Below are positions 1 through 6,333 of a stretch of DNA of 6,593 nt, piece after piece (the stretch's first letter is position 1; each line of letters begins with the position of its first letter). The DNA comes from Thermodesulfatator sp. (lineage in GTDB: Bacteria; Desulfobacterota; Thermodesulfobacteria; Thermodesulfobacteriales; Thermodesulfobacteriaceae): assembly GCA_027036915.1 (NCBI GenBank), contig JALWCD010000198.1, positions 457 to 7,049 of the forward strand. Reading direction: 5' to 3'. Made by a program: the position numbers and the translations under genes. Under the pieces are notes generated by a model. It saw nothing but the letters and a program-made list of their open reading frames with translations. It was not told where the DNA came from and did no database searches.

Positions 1-1
1 G

Positions 2-352
2 GATCCCAGTCTGCCTCTTGATTTTACCCCCGGGAAAAAATCCGGGAAAGTCGAAAAAAGTTTCGAGGCCTATCTCAGGGAAGCCCTGGAAGGCTCGGAG
101 CAGGGCGTCCGTTCGCTTTCGGAGGCCCTGGATCTGGTGGAAGAGGTTCTTCCGCTTATAGAAAGGTTTGCCGAAGATCCCTCTTCCCGCACCCAGGCCG
201 AGACCCTGGCCGGGCTTCTGGAAGAACGGGCCCGGCAACTTGAGGCCCTGCTCAGGGAGATCCCGGAAGGCCCGATCCACCGGACCCTCTCGGAAGCGGC
301 GCTTTTCCTGGGCGTGGAAGCCGAAAAGCTCCGGCGGGGATTTTACGTCTGA
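2..352 (+). CDS. C-terminal part of an unrecognised helical protein (5' end outside window)
   Basis: The frame is open from the first bases of the window to a TGA at 350-352, giving 116 residues with no ATG before the first in-frame GTG at 137. The true start therefore almost certainly lies upstream, and the GTG has no need to be a start. The visible part begins with a Pro/Gly/Lys-rich stretch and then becomes a run of amphipathic, Glu/Leu/Arg-rich segments (about residues 20-105) that look alpha-helical, ending in LRRGFYV. No signal peptide, membrane segment, cysteine or catalytic motif is seen. Codon third positions are GC-rich, as in the neighbours, which supports real coding. The family is not recognised. 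The gene converges on addB and its last 10 bp overlap the end of that gene. Confidence is good that it is coding and nil on function. Confidence 0.72.
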   Translation, partial: DPSLPLDFTPGKKSGKVEKSFEAYLREALEGSEQGVRSLSEALDLVEEVLPLIERFAEDPSSRTQAETLAGLLEERARQLEALLREIPEGPIHRTLSEAALFLGVEAEKLRRGFYV

Positions 353-3189
353 AACCTCTTGCGGCCCGGGCAGGCATAAAGATAATCGCACCAGCGACAG
401 CCCGGGGGTTTTTCCGGGATAAAGAAGTAAGGGGCCTCAAGCAGATGTTCGATCAGGCGGGCCAGAAGCGCGGGAAAGATCTCTTCCCGCAGGAGTTGGA
501 TTTCATCCTCGTTGAGGGGGTGGCCGTAGCGGGGAAGGAAGGGCGCCCGGAAAAATAGGGGCTTGTAAATTTCCCGCCCTTTGCCGCTGGCGAGCTGAAT
601 GTAGACCGCCTCCGAGGCCTCCGGCTTCAAAAAAAGGTAAAGAAGGAGCTGGAGATCCGGCAATCTCTCCCGGAGAAGGGCCAGCCCCTCGAGAGTGGGT
701 TCGATCTTCGGAAGGGCCCGGCCTTCGTCCAGGACCTCCCGCAGGCGTTTCAAACTCAGGGAGCGGACCCCCGAGCCGGTCTTGTAATCCAGAACCACCC
801 GTCCGGTCTCGAATTCGTCCACCCGGTCGAGTTTTCCCCGGAAACGGAGCCCGAGACCGGGATGGGGCCGCCTTTCCTCCTCCTCCAGGGCCAGGACCCG
901 GAAAGGCGGAAGCCCCTCAAGACTCCTGAGATAGCGTTCCAGCCGGTATTCGGCGGTCTTGAGCACGAAGAAGCGCCTTTCGGGCCCAAGCTGCCGGGAA
1001 AGAACGTCTTCCTCAAAGCGACGGTGAAAAAGGTCTTTCAGACGGTGAAGGTCGTTGTGTTCTGCGGGGACATAGAATCGCCCCAGGAAGGGACGGAAGT
1101 AGTCCTCCAGCACCGCGTGCACCAGCGTGCCCATGGCTGTGGCGTCGTAGTCCAGGATACGCTCCGGAGCCTTAAGACCCAGCACGTAACGAAAATAAAA
1201 CCTGGCCGGACAATCCAGATAGGTTTCAAGGAACGTGGCGCTGATCTCTCCGGAAAGGAGTCGTTCGATCTCCCGGCGTTCGGCCTCTCCCCGGGGGATA
1301 CCGGGGCAGGGTTCCGGGGCCCGGAGATGGAGTCGAAGGTGCCGCACCGGGCCCTCTTCCCCCTCGAAGAGCCGGCCCTTGCGTCTTTCTTCTTCCCAGA
1401 GAAGGGCCTCCACGTAACGACTTCTCACCCGGGGCAGAAGCCTGGGGGAGGAATCGGTGACCGAGAGATAAAAGATATCCACCTCCCTGGCGGAGGCCAC
1501 CAGGCGACGGAAATAATACCGTTCCAGGGCCTCCTGGCGCGAGCGCTGGGGCAGGCCCAGGGCCGGCCGAAGGCCCTCGGGTAGCACGGGATTGATCTCC
1601 TCCGGGGACGGCAGGGCCCCCTCGTTGGCGTCAAGCACGATTACCCGCCGGAAGGAAAGAAGCCGGCTCTCAAGCAACCCCATCACCTGCACCCCCCGCA
1701 GGGGGTCTCCCTCAAAGGGGGCCTTGACCGCGGACAGGATCTCACGAAACATACGGAAAAGCCCCTCAAGCGGCAAGGGTTCGTCGGCAAAGGAGGAGCT
1801 TTCGAAGACCGGCAGGATCTCGCTCTCAAGGGCGTAGAGAAAATGGCGGGCCAGAAGCTCCCGGCTCTCCTCCGCCGCCCGCAATCTTTCCCGGTAAGGC
1901 TCAAGGAGCCGGTCCAGAAGACGGTAAAGAACACGGGCGAAGGCCCGGGGGGTCTTTATTCCGGAAAGAGCCCCCAGGAATTCCCGGTGGAACTCCCTTA
2001 AGGGTTCGGCCTGCCCGGCCAGCTCCTCGATCTCGCGCAAACTGAGGTAGGGGCTTCCGTGGGCCCGAAGCCTGGTCTCCAACTCGTGGAGGGCTTCCCC
2101 GAAGGTCCCGAGGATCCCGCGAGTATAGGGATGTTTCAGGAGGGAGAGATAGGTGAAGACCGGATAGCGATCATCCAGTCGCTTCTCGTGCAATTCAAAA
2201 AGGATCAACAGAAAGGTGGCCGGGAGAGAACGTTTCGCCGGGAAACCCAGGGTGATGTTCACCGGAAGCCCCTCCGGGAGAGCATAGAGCAGGGGCAGGA
2301 GATGGCCGGCCACCGGCAGCAGGATGAGGACTTCATCCGGGGCCCCCGGGTTTTCGGGAAGAAGAGCGGCGGCCTCCCGGGTCTCCTGATGGACATCGGC
2401 CGCGGCCCAGTAGCGGATCTCCGGAGGCCTTCGACGCCCTTTCACCAGAGGCTCAAGCTCAAGCCCAAGGTCCCTCAGGACCTCGGCCATGAACTCCGGG
2501 GGCCCCTCTCCGGGGTCGACCTCCAGGAAGATCTCGGCCCCCCGGGCGAGAAGTTCGCGGAAGATGAGTCTTTCGGAGCGGGAGAGAGCCGCAAAGCCGC
2601 AGAGATAAAGCGGCCCTCCGGGCGAGAAGACCTCCGGCAGCCTTTCGGCCACCAGGCGGAGTCTTTCGGCCGGGGTGGTGACCCCGGCCTCCCGCAGTTT
2701 TTTCCGGTAAAGGCCTCCGATTTCGGCCAGATGGCCCAGAAAGGCCCGGCCCTCCGGGGGGACATCTTCCGGGGGCTCAAGAAGATCCTTGAGGGGCACG
2801 GCCTCCCGGTCGAACTCCTCCAGCACCTCCGCGAAACGCAGGCCCCAGGGAAGAAAGCGGTCAAAACTTTCGGTCACCCGTTCGAAGCCGGGGCGTCCGG
2901 AGATCACCCGGTAAAGCCACCAGGCCCTTTCAGCCGGGGGCACGACCGGTCGGGGGTCGAGACGCACGGCCAGCTCGTTTACCCAGTCGGAAAAGGCGTA
3001 GATCCTGGGTAGCCAGAAAGGGGCGCGACGGCCCCGGGCCAGGTAATAGCGGAAGTAGTGGGCCGCCCTCCGGGTGGGAAAGATCACGGTCACCCGGGAG
3101 AGGTCCTCTCCGTGGCGGCGAAGGATCTCCCGGGCCAGAGTGGGGAGAAAACCGGCCCCGGGGGGAATGGCCCGGGCCCTACCGTCCAT
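343..3189 (-). CDS. addB: AddB-like subunit: inactivated helicase fold plus Fe-S PD-(D/E)XK nuclease
   Basis: This 948-residue protein is the expected partner of an AddA helicase in double-strand-break resection. The N-terminus (IPPGAGFLPTLA at 8-19, then VTVIFPTRRAA at 33-43) matches the AddB opening seen in proteobacterial forms. It has no Walker A GKT/S, so this end looks ATPase-dead. A degenerate SF1 motif typical of AddB appears at 501-526 (VMGLLESR, then VIVLDANEGALP). The C-terminal nuclease has GxxxH (G687-H691), D788 in GKLDRV, D801-Y802-K803, and Q847-LLL-Y851, all intact. Four cysteines, C660, C931, C934 and C940 (one, then Cx2Cx5C), match the iron-sulfur cluster of AddB nucleases. 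The ATG start is preceded by GGAGGAGG and overlaps the nuclease ORF by 11 bp, implying translational coupling. It is the last gene of the operon and overlaps the convergent left gene by 10 bp. The catalytic role is inferred from family knowledge; the motifs are read directly. Confidence 0.93.
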   Translation of the reverse strand: MDGRARAIPPGAGFLPTLAREILRRHGEDLSRVTVIFPTRRAAHYFRYYLARGRRAPFWLPRIYAFSDWVNELAVRLDPRPVVPPAERAWWLYRVISGRPGFERVTESFDRFLPWGLRFAEVLEEFDREAVPLKDLLEPPEDVPPEGRAFLGHLAEIGGLYRKKLREAGVTTPAERLRLVAERLPEVFSPGGPLYLCGFAALSRSERLIFRELLARGAEIFLEVDPGEGPPEFMAEVLRDLGLELEPLVKGRRRPPEIRYWAAADVHQETREAAALLPENPGAPDEVLILLPVAGHLLPLLYALPEGLPVNITLGFPAKRSLPATFLLILFELHEKRLDDRYPVFTYLSLLKHPYTRGILGTFGEALHELETRLRAHGSPYLSLREIEELAGQAEPLREFHREFLGALSGIKTPRAFARVLYRLLDRLLEPYRERLRAAEESRELLARHFLYALESEILPVFESSSFADEPLPLEGLFRMFREILSAVKAPFEGDPLRGVQVMGLLESRLLSFRRVIVLDANEGALPSPEEINPVLPEGLRPALGLPQRSRQEALERYYFRRLVASAREVDIFYLSVTDSSPRLLPRVRSRYVEALLWEEERRKGRLFEGEEGPVRHLRLHLRAPEPCPGIPRGEAERREIERLLSGEISATFLETYLDCPARFYFRYVLGLKAPERILDYDATAMGTLVHAVLEDYFRPFLGRFYVPAEHNDLHRLKDLFHRRFEEDVLSRQLGPERRFFVLKTAEYRLERYLRSLEGLPPFRVLALEEEERRPHPGLGLRFRGKLDRVDEFETGRVVLDYKTGSGVRSLSLKRLREVLDEGRALPKIEPTLEGLALLRERLPDLQLLLYLFLKPEASEAVYIQLASGKGREIYKPLFFRAPFLPRYGHPLNEDEIQLLREEIFPALLARLIEHLLEAPYFFIPEKPPGCRWCDYLYACPGRKRFQT
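365..413 (+). terminator. Candidate intrinsic terminator for the left plus-strand gene
   Basis: CCCGGGC at 365-371 pairs perfectly with GCCCGGG at 400-406. A small inner stem, TCGC 386-389 with GCGA 394-397, could form inside the 28-nt loop, and GG plus five T follow at 407-413. It begins 12 nt after the TGA of the left gene, where a terminator is expected. It lies wholly inside the 3' end of addB on the other strand, where both arms arise from Pro-Gly codon pairs (CCCGGG) flanking the iron-sulfur cysteines. The stem may therefore be a by-product of codon choice, and the long loop is a weakness. Confidence 0.3.
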
Positions 3190-3724
3190 CGCAGGCCTCC
3201 TCCCGAATTTCCGGAGGACTGAGGTAAACCAGATAGCCCCGGGGAGGGCTCCCGAGGATCCGGGAAAGGGCCCGGAGATAGGTCCTGAGCTGTTGCCGAT
3301 GGGTCTCGAGGCTTTCCGGACCGGAGAGTCGCAACTTGTACTCCAGAACCACCGGACCTTCAGGGAAAAAGATCACCCGGTCGGGGCGGTGGACCTCCGG
3401 CCCCTCCCGGTCTGCCCCCTTGAGGATGAAGGGCTGTTCCCGAAGATCGGAAAGCCCCGGGGCGAAGAAGTGGGCGATCTCCGGTCGCTCAAAGGCCCGG
3501 ACTAGGATCTCGAGCAGTCTTTCCCGGTATTTTTCCCTTTCGGGAAGGGGCTCGGCGTAGAGGGCCAGGGCCCGGTCCACGGCTCTCTCCAGCTCCTCAA
3601 GACTTCCGGTAAAAGCCTCCAGGAAATAGAGGGCCAGATGGGCCATCTCCCCCAGTTGACGCTCCTCATCCCTTTCCCCGAGGAGTCTTAGGGCCCGTTT
3701 TTGCTGGTAGATCCTGGGTCTCAC
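3179..3724 (-). CDS. Stand-alone RecB-family PD-(D/E)XK nuclease (the nuclease domain normally fused to AddA)
   Basis: This 181-residue protein corresponds to the C-terminal nuclease domain of AddA/RecB helicase-nucleases. Motifs appear in the expected order: GxxxH (G25-H29, GEMAH), E96 in EQPF, D115 in RPDRV, E128-Y129-K130, and QxxxY (Q145-Y149, within QQLRTYL), followed by GYLVYL. Metal-dependent strand cleavage on AddA's side of the complex is the inferred role. The usual D-Y/F-K is E-Y-K here: permitted in the superfamily, but unlike the Asp found in RecB and AddA. The only cysteine is C178, so there is no Fe-S cluster, as in AddA nucleases. The GTG start overlaps the helicase stop as GTGA and has GAGGAG 8 nt upstream. 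The same frame meets an in-frame TGA at 3739-3737, so it cannot extend into the helicase. It overlaps addB by 11 bp. A later start at the Met of GEMAH would cut into motif I and is unlikely. Confidence 0.87.
   Translation of the reverse strand: MRPRIYQQKRALRLLGERDEERQLGEMAHLALYFLEAFTGSLEELERAVDRALALYAEPLPEREKYRERLLEILVRAFERPEIAHFFAPGLSDLREQPFILKGADREGPEVHRPDRVIFFPEGPVVLEYKLRLSGPESLETHRQQLRTYLRALSRILGSPPRGYLVYLSPPEIREEACDGR
3196..3203 (-). promoter_or_regulatory. Ribosome binding site of addB
   Basis: GGAGGAGG on the minus strand lies 6 nt before the ATG at 3189-3187, inside the end of the upstream nuclease ORF. It is close to the ideal Shine-Dalgarno sequence, fixes the addB start, and would allow initiation both independently and by coupling. 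Confidence 0.8.
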
Positions 3725-6237
3725 GCGGAGATCTCCTCAAGGATTTTCTCGGCCTCAAGATCCCGGAGCACCGAGGCCACGGTGTAATAGCGGGTCTTCT
3801 CGGGCACGAAGAGATAAAGGGCCTCGCGGGGACGGGTCAGGGCCACGTAAAGGAGGTTCAGACTCTCGAAGACCTCCCGGGCCTTTTCCTCAAGCCGGGC
3901 CCGAACCACCTCCTCGGCCGAATCCTTCCGGGCCCGGATGAGTCCCCAGTCCGTAAAGACCACCTCGCCCCGGCCCTTCGGCCCCCAGGTAAGGAAGGGC
4001 AGGACCACGGCGTCGAACTCCAGGCCCTTGGCCGCGTGAATGGTGAAGACTCTCACCGCCTGAAGCTCCCTGGGCAGCCCGATCTTCTCCTCTCCGCCGG
4101 ACTCCTCCCAGCGCAGCAGAAAATCCGATAGTCCCAGGGCCTCCTCCTCGTAGGCCAAAACCGCGGAGAGAAAACGCATGAGATAGAGCTCTTCCTCGGG
4201 GAATCTTTCCCTCACCCCGAATTCCCGGCAGACTTCCTGCACCAGTTCGTAAAGGGAAACACCGGCCTGCTGGAGGGCGGAAAGTCTGCGTATTCTGGCC
4301 GCAAGGCCCGGGGCCTCGCGGGCCAGAAATTGCGGGAGGTCCTCGCCGCGACGATGGAGATAGCGTTTCAGGATCTCCGGCCCGCTGGAGGCCAGGGGGC
4401 TGGCCAGAAACCCGGCCAGAGCGGTCTCGTCCCCGGGATAGTCCAGATACTTGAGAAGGGAGAGGAGCCCCTTTACGAGCGGGGAATTTTCCAGGCGCAG
4501 GGCCCGTTCGGTCACCGCCGGGATACCCAGGCCGAAAAGGAAGGTGGCGATCTCCTCGGCCTGGTCGTTTTCCCGCACCAGAACGACCACGCTCCGGCCG
4601 CCTTCCACGTATTCCCGGTAGAGTTGGGGCATAAGCTCCTCAAGCCCTCTGAAGATCCCCTCCCGGAAGGCCTCCCGGTCCTCGTCCGAAGGCACCCTCA
4701 GAAACTCGATCCTCCCTTCCGGAGCCCCGTTCAGGACCTCCTGTTCGGACTCCCGGTAAACCTCCCGGAGTCTGCGGCTGAGTTCCCGGGAGACCTCGCA
4801 GTCCCTGACCTTGCGGGCCTCCCGTTCTCCGTGGAGAAATTTTTTGATTACCTCCTCCAGATTCTCCCGCAGGCGGGCGAAGAGGCGGTTGTTAAAGAGG
4901 ACGATGCGTCGCGCGGAGCGTCGGTTCACAGGCAGGATCTCGGCCGCAAGTTCCGCCGGAAGCTCCCGCGGAACCTCGAAAAAGAGCTCCGGATCCCCGC
5001 CGCGCCACATGTAGATGGCCTGTTTCACGTCCCCAACGTAAAAGAGAGACCCCCCGCCCGCGAGCACCTCCTCCACCAGGGGCCTCAAAGCCTCCCACTG
5101 TCTCCGGTCGGTGTCCTGAAATTCGTCCAGGAGAAAGTGTCGAAGACGGGTCCCGAGTTTCAGATAGATCACCGGAAGGAACTTTCGGGCGTGTTCGGCC
5201 AGGAGATCCGTCCAGCTTCCGGCCTGAAGCACCCCTTCTTCCTCTCGCAGATGAAGGAGTTCGCGCAGGATCTCCCGGAAGAGCCTTTCGTAGGGGGCCA
5301 CCTCGGCCCGGGCCTTGGCCCGGAGGTAAAGGGCAAGCCTTTCCTGAAGTCCGCGATAGGCCTCATCCAGGGACTCGAGGCTCCCTTTTGGTCTACCCCG
5401 GACGATTTCGCACACGGAGGCCTTCCTGAAGACCGCGCTCCAGTAATACCGCGGGGGATCTCCGAGATATTCGTCCCAGTTCCGGTAGGCCGGCTTCAGT
5501 TTAAGCCTTCCGAAAAGGTTTTCCGCAAGCGCCCTCCCCCGGGCCCGCAGATCTTCCTCCAGGGCCTCGAGGTCCTCCAGGCGCGGGGGAGGCAGGAAGT
5601 CCCCCTTTCGGCCCCGGCGTCGCAGGAGCCGGTGGAGTTCCTCCATGCGTTTTCGAAAGTGTCTTTCGGGATTGAAGCCTCCGCGCTCTTCGAGTTCCAG
5701 AAAGGTGTGCAGGGCCTCCTCGAAAAGCCGCCTTACGGCCTCATTTTCCCTCAACCTGAGGAGCAAGCGATCGAAGGCCCGGTTCAGGAAGAACTCCTCC
5801 CGGATCTCGGCTGAAAGATCCGGCCTCAGGCCCAGCTCCCAGGCCAGGCCCCGAATGAGGGTGAAGATGAGGCTGTCGATGGTGCGGACCTGAAAGGCCT
5901 GGTAGGCCGAAAAGATGGTCTCGAGCCAGGCCTCGGCCGCGACAGGGGAAAGACCGGTTTCGGAGGAAAGTCTACGGCCGACAGGGGTCTTAAGGGCCAT
6001 GTGTTTGAGGAAGGAGAGGATACGCTCCCGCATCTCGGCCGCGGCCTGGTTGGTGAAGGTCAGGGCCACGATGGAAGAGAGCCCCCTTTCCGAAGGCCGT
6101 CCCTGACTTTTGAGGAGCCGCAGGTAATGGAGGGCCAGGCGATAGGTCTTTCCGGCCCCGGCGGAGGCCGAGACCTGAAAGATCCCCCGCGGCTCGGGAT
6201 AGAAAGGAAGTTCTAAGGCCTCAGGCACACCGAGCAT
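3721..6237 (-). CDS. addA: AddA-like UvrD/SF1 helicase lacking its own nuclease domain
   Basis: This 838-residue SF1A helicase is the ATP-driven 3'-5' motor of an AddAB-type resection complex. Visible motifs are Walker A ASAGAGKT (24-31, K30), Ia ALTFTNQAAAEMRERI (58-73), Walker B DEFQDT (371-376), III VGDVKQAIYMWRGGD (401-415), IV around NRRS (438-441), V TIHAAKGLEF (732-741), and VI YVALTRPRE (797-805). The charged, helical inserts at about 140-350 and 450-720 fit the 1B and 2B domains. The protein stops only about 33 residues after motif VI, so the nuclease domain that AddA normally carries is missing and sits in the next ORF. The frame is open upstream to 6591, but ATG 6237-6235 is chosen because GGAG lies 7 nt before it, Walker A then falls at the usual distance from the N-terminus, and the upstream extension reads as the antisense of a membrane-protein gene. 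It is the first gene of the operon. RecB is less likely because AddB, not RecC/RecD, follows. Confidence 0.93.
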   Translation of the reverse strand: MLGVPEALELPFYPEPRGIFQVSASAGAGKTYRLALHYLRLLKSQGRPSERGLSSIVALTFTNQAAAEMRERILSFLKHMALKTPVGRRLSSETGLSPVAAEAWLETIFSAYQAFQVRTIDSLIFTLIRGLAWELGLRPDLSAEIREEFFLNRAFDRLLLRLRENEAVRRLFEEALHTFLELEERGGFNPERHFRKRMEELHRLLRRRGRKGDFLPPPRLEDLEALEEDLRARGRALAENLFGRLKLKPAYRNWDEYLGDPPRYYWSAVFRKASVCEIVRGRPKGSLESLDEAYRGLQERLALYLRAKARAEVAPYERLFREILRELLHLREEEGVLQAGSWTDLLAEHARKFLPVIYLKLGTRLRHFLLDEFQDTDRRQWEALRPLVEEVLAGGGSLFYVGDVKQAIYMWRGGDPELFFEVPRELPAELAAEILPVNRRSARRIVLFNNRLFARLRENLEEVIKKFLHGEREARKVRDCEVSRELSRRLREVYRESEQEVLNGAPEGRIEFLRVPSDEDREAFREGIFRGLEELMPQLYREYVEGGRSVVVLVRENDQAEEIATFLFGLGIPAVTERALRLENSPLVKGLLSLLKYLDYPGDETALAGFLASPLASSGPEILKRYLHRRGEDLPQFLAREAPGLAARIRRLSALQQAGVSLYELVQEVCREFGVRERFPEEELYLMRFLSAVLAYEEEALGLSDFLLRWEESGGEEKIGLPRELQAVRVFTIHAAKGLEFDAVVLPFLTWGPKGRGEVVFTDWGLIRARKDSAEEVVRARLEEKAREVFESLNLLYVALTRPREALYLFVPEKTRYYTVASVLRDLEAEKILEEISA
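3733..3738 (-). promoter_or_regulatory. Ribosome binding site of the split nuclease ORF
   Basis: GAGGAG on the minus strand, 8 nt before the GTG at 3724-3722, lies within the last codons of the helicase gene. Its presence argues that the nuclease ORF is initiated on its own and is not a simple frameshift fragment. Confidence 0.7.
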
Positions 6238-6244
6238 TTTATCA

Positions 6245-6249
6245 CTCCA
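6245..6249 (-). promoter_or_regulatory. Ribosome binding site of addA
   Basis: TGGAG on the minus strand, with GGAG ending 7 nt before the ATG at 6237, decides the start of the helicase against the much longer open frame that runs upstream. Confidence 0.72.
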
Positions 6250-6277
6250 GGCCCCGGCTTCCAGCCCCTCACCCGGG

Positions 6278-6295
6278 CCGAAGTCTGTCCGAAGT
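6278..6295. repeat. Short direct repeat CCGAAGT spaced by 11 bp
   Basis: CCGAAGT occurs at 6278-6284 and again at 6289-6295, about one helical turn apart, in the divergent intergenic gap. It could be a binding site for a regulator. Seven bases twice in GC-rich DNA can also arise by chance. Confidence 0.3.
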
Positions 6296-6297
6296 GT

Positions 6298-6325
6298 TTG
6301 GCCCGGAGGGCCTTTTCCGTTAAAT
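6298..6325 (+). promoter_or_regulatory. Weak sigma-70-like promoter candidate for the right-hand gene
   Basis: TTGGCC (6298-6303) and TTAAAT (6320-6325) are separated by 16 bp and each match 4 of 6 consensus bases. Transcription would start near 6331-6333, almost at the ATG, giving a leaderless or near-leaderless message. This fits the absence of a good Shine-Dalgarno sequence there. No convincing promoter for the addA operon is seen in the same 96-bp gap. Confidence 0.25.
6300..6312. repeat. Small palindrome GGCCC-GGA-GGGCC followed by TTTT
   Basis: A perfect 5-bp GC stem with a 3-base loop is followed at 6313-6316 by TTTT on the plus strand. It lies 21 nt upstream of the right-hand gene. 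It could be an operator-like palindrome or a short attenuator-like hairpin. No upstream plus-strand gene exists for it to terminate, and the T-run is short. Confidence 0.3.
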
Positions 6326-6333
6326 TCAGAGCC

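Noticed and set aside
1..6. GGATCC at the window edge, a possible cloning junction
   Set aside because: A single six-base word at an edge; the coding frame runs through it without disturbance and no vector-like sequence is seen.
3721..3739. Programmed frameshift fusing helicase and nuclease
   Set aside because: No slippery heptamer or homopolymer lies in the 16-nt window where the frames could be joined, and the nuclease ORF has its own GAGGAG and GTG start. Separate translation is the simpler reading.
4330..5814. Long plus-strand open frame (494 codons) opposite addA
   Set aside because: It lies antisense to the helicase core, whose motifs are intact. Its translation is Pro/Gly/Gln-rich with no recognisable domain, as expected when a GC-rich gene has few stops on the other strand. 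The same holds for 862-1584 and 2059-3012 opposite addB.
343..6237. Very frequent CTCCCGG/CCGGGAG-like words, considered as Chi-like sites
   Set aside because: They follow from abundant Arg-Glu pairs written CGG-GAG in the minus-strand genes. Testing Chi would need genome-wide over-representation and strand bias relative to replication, which one operon cannot show.
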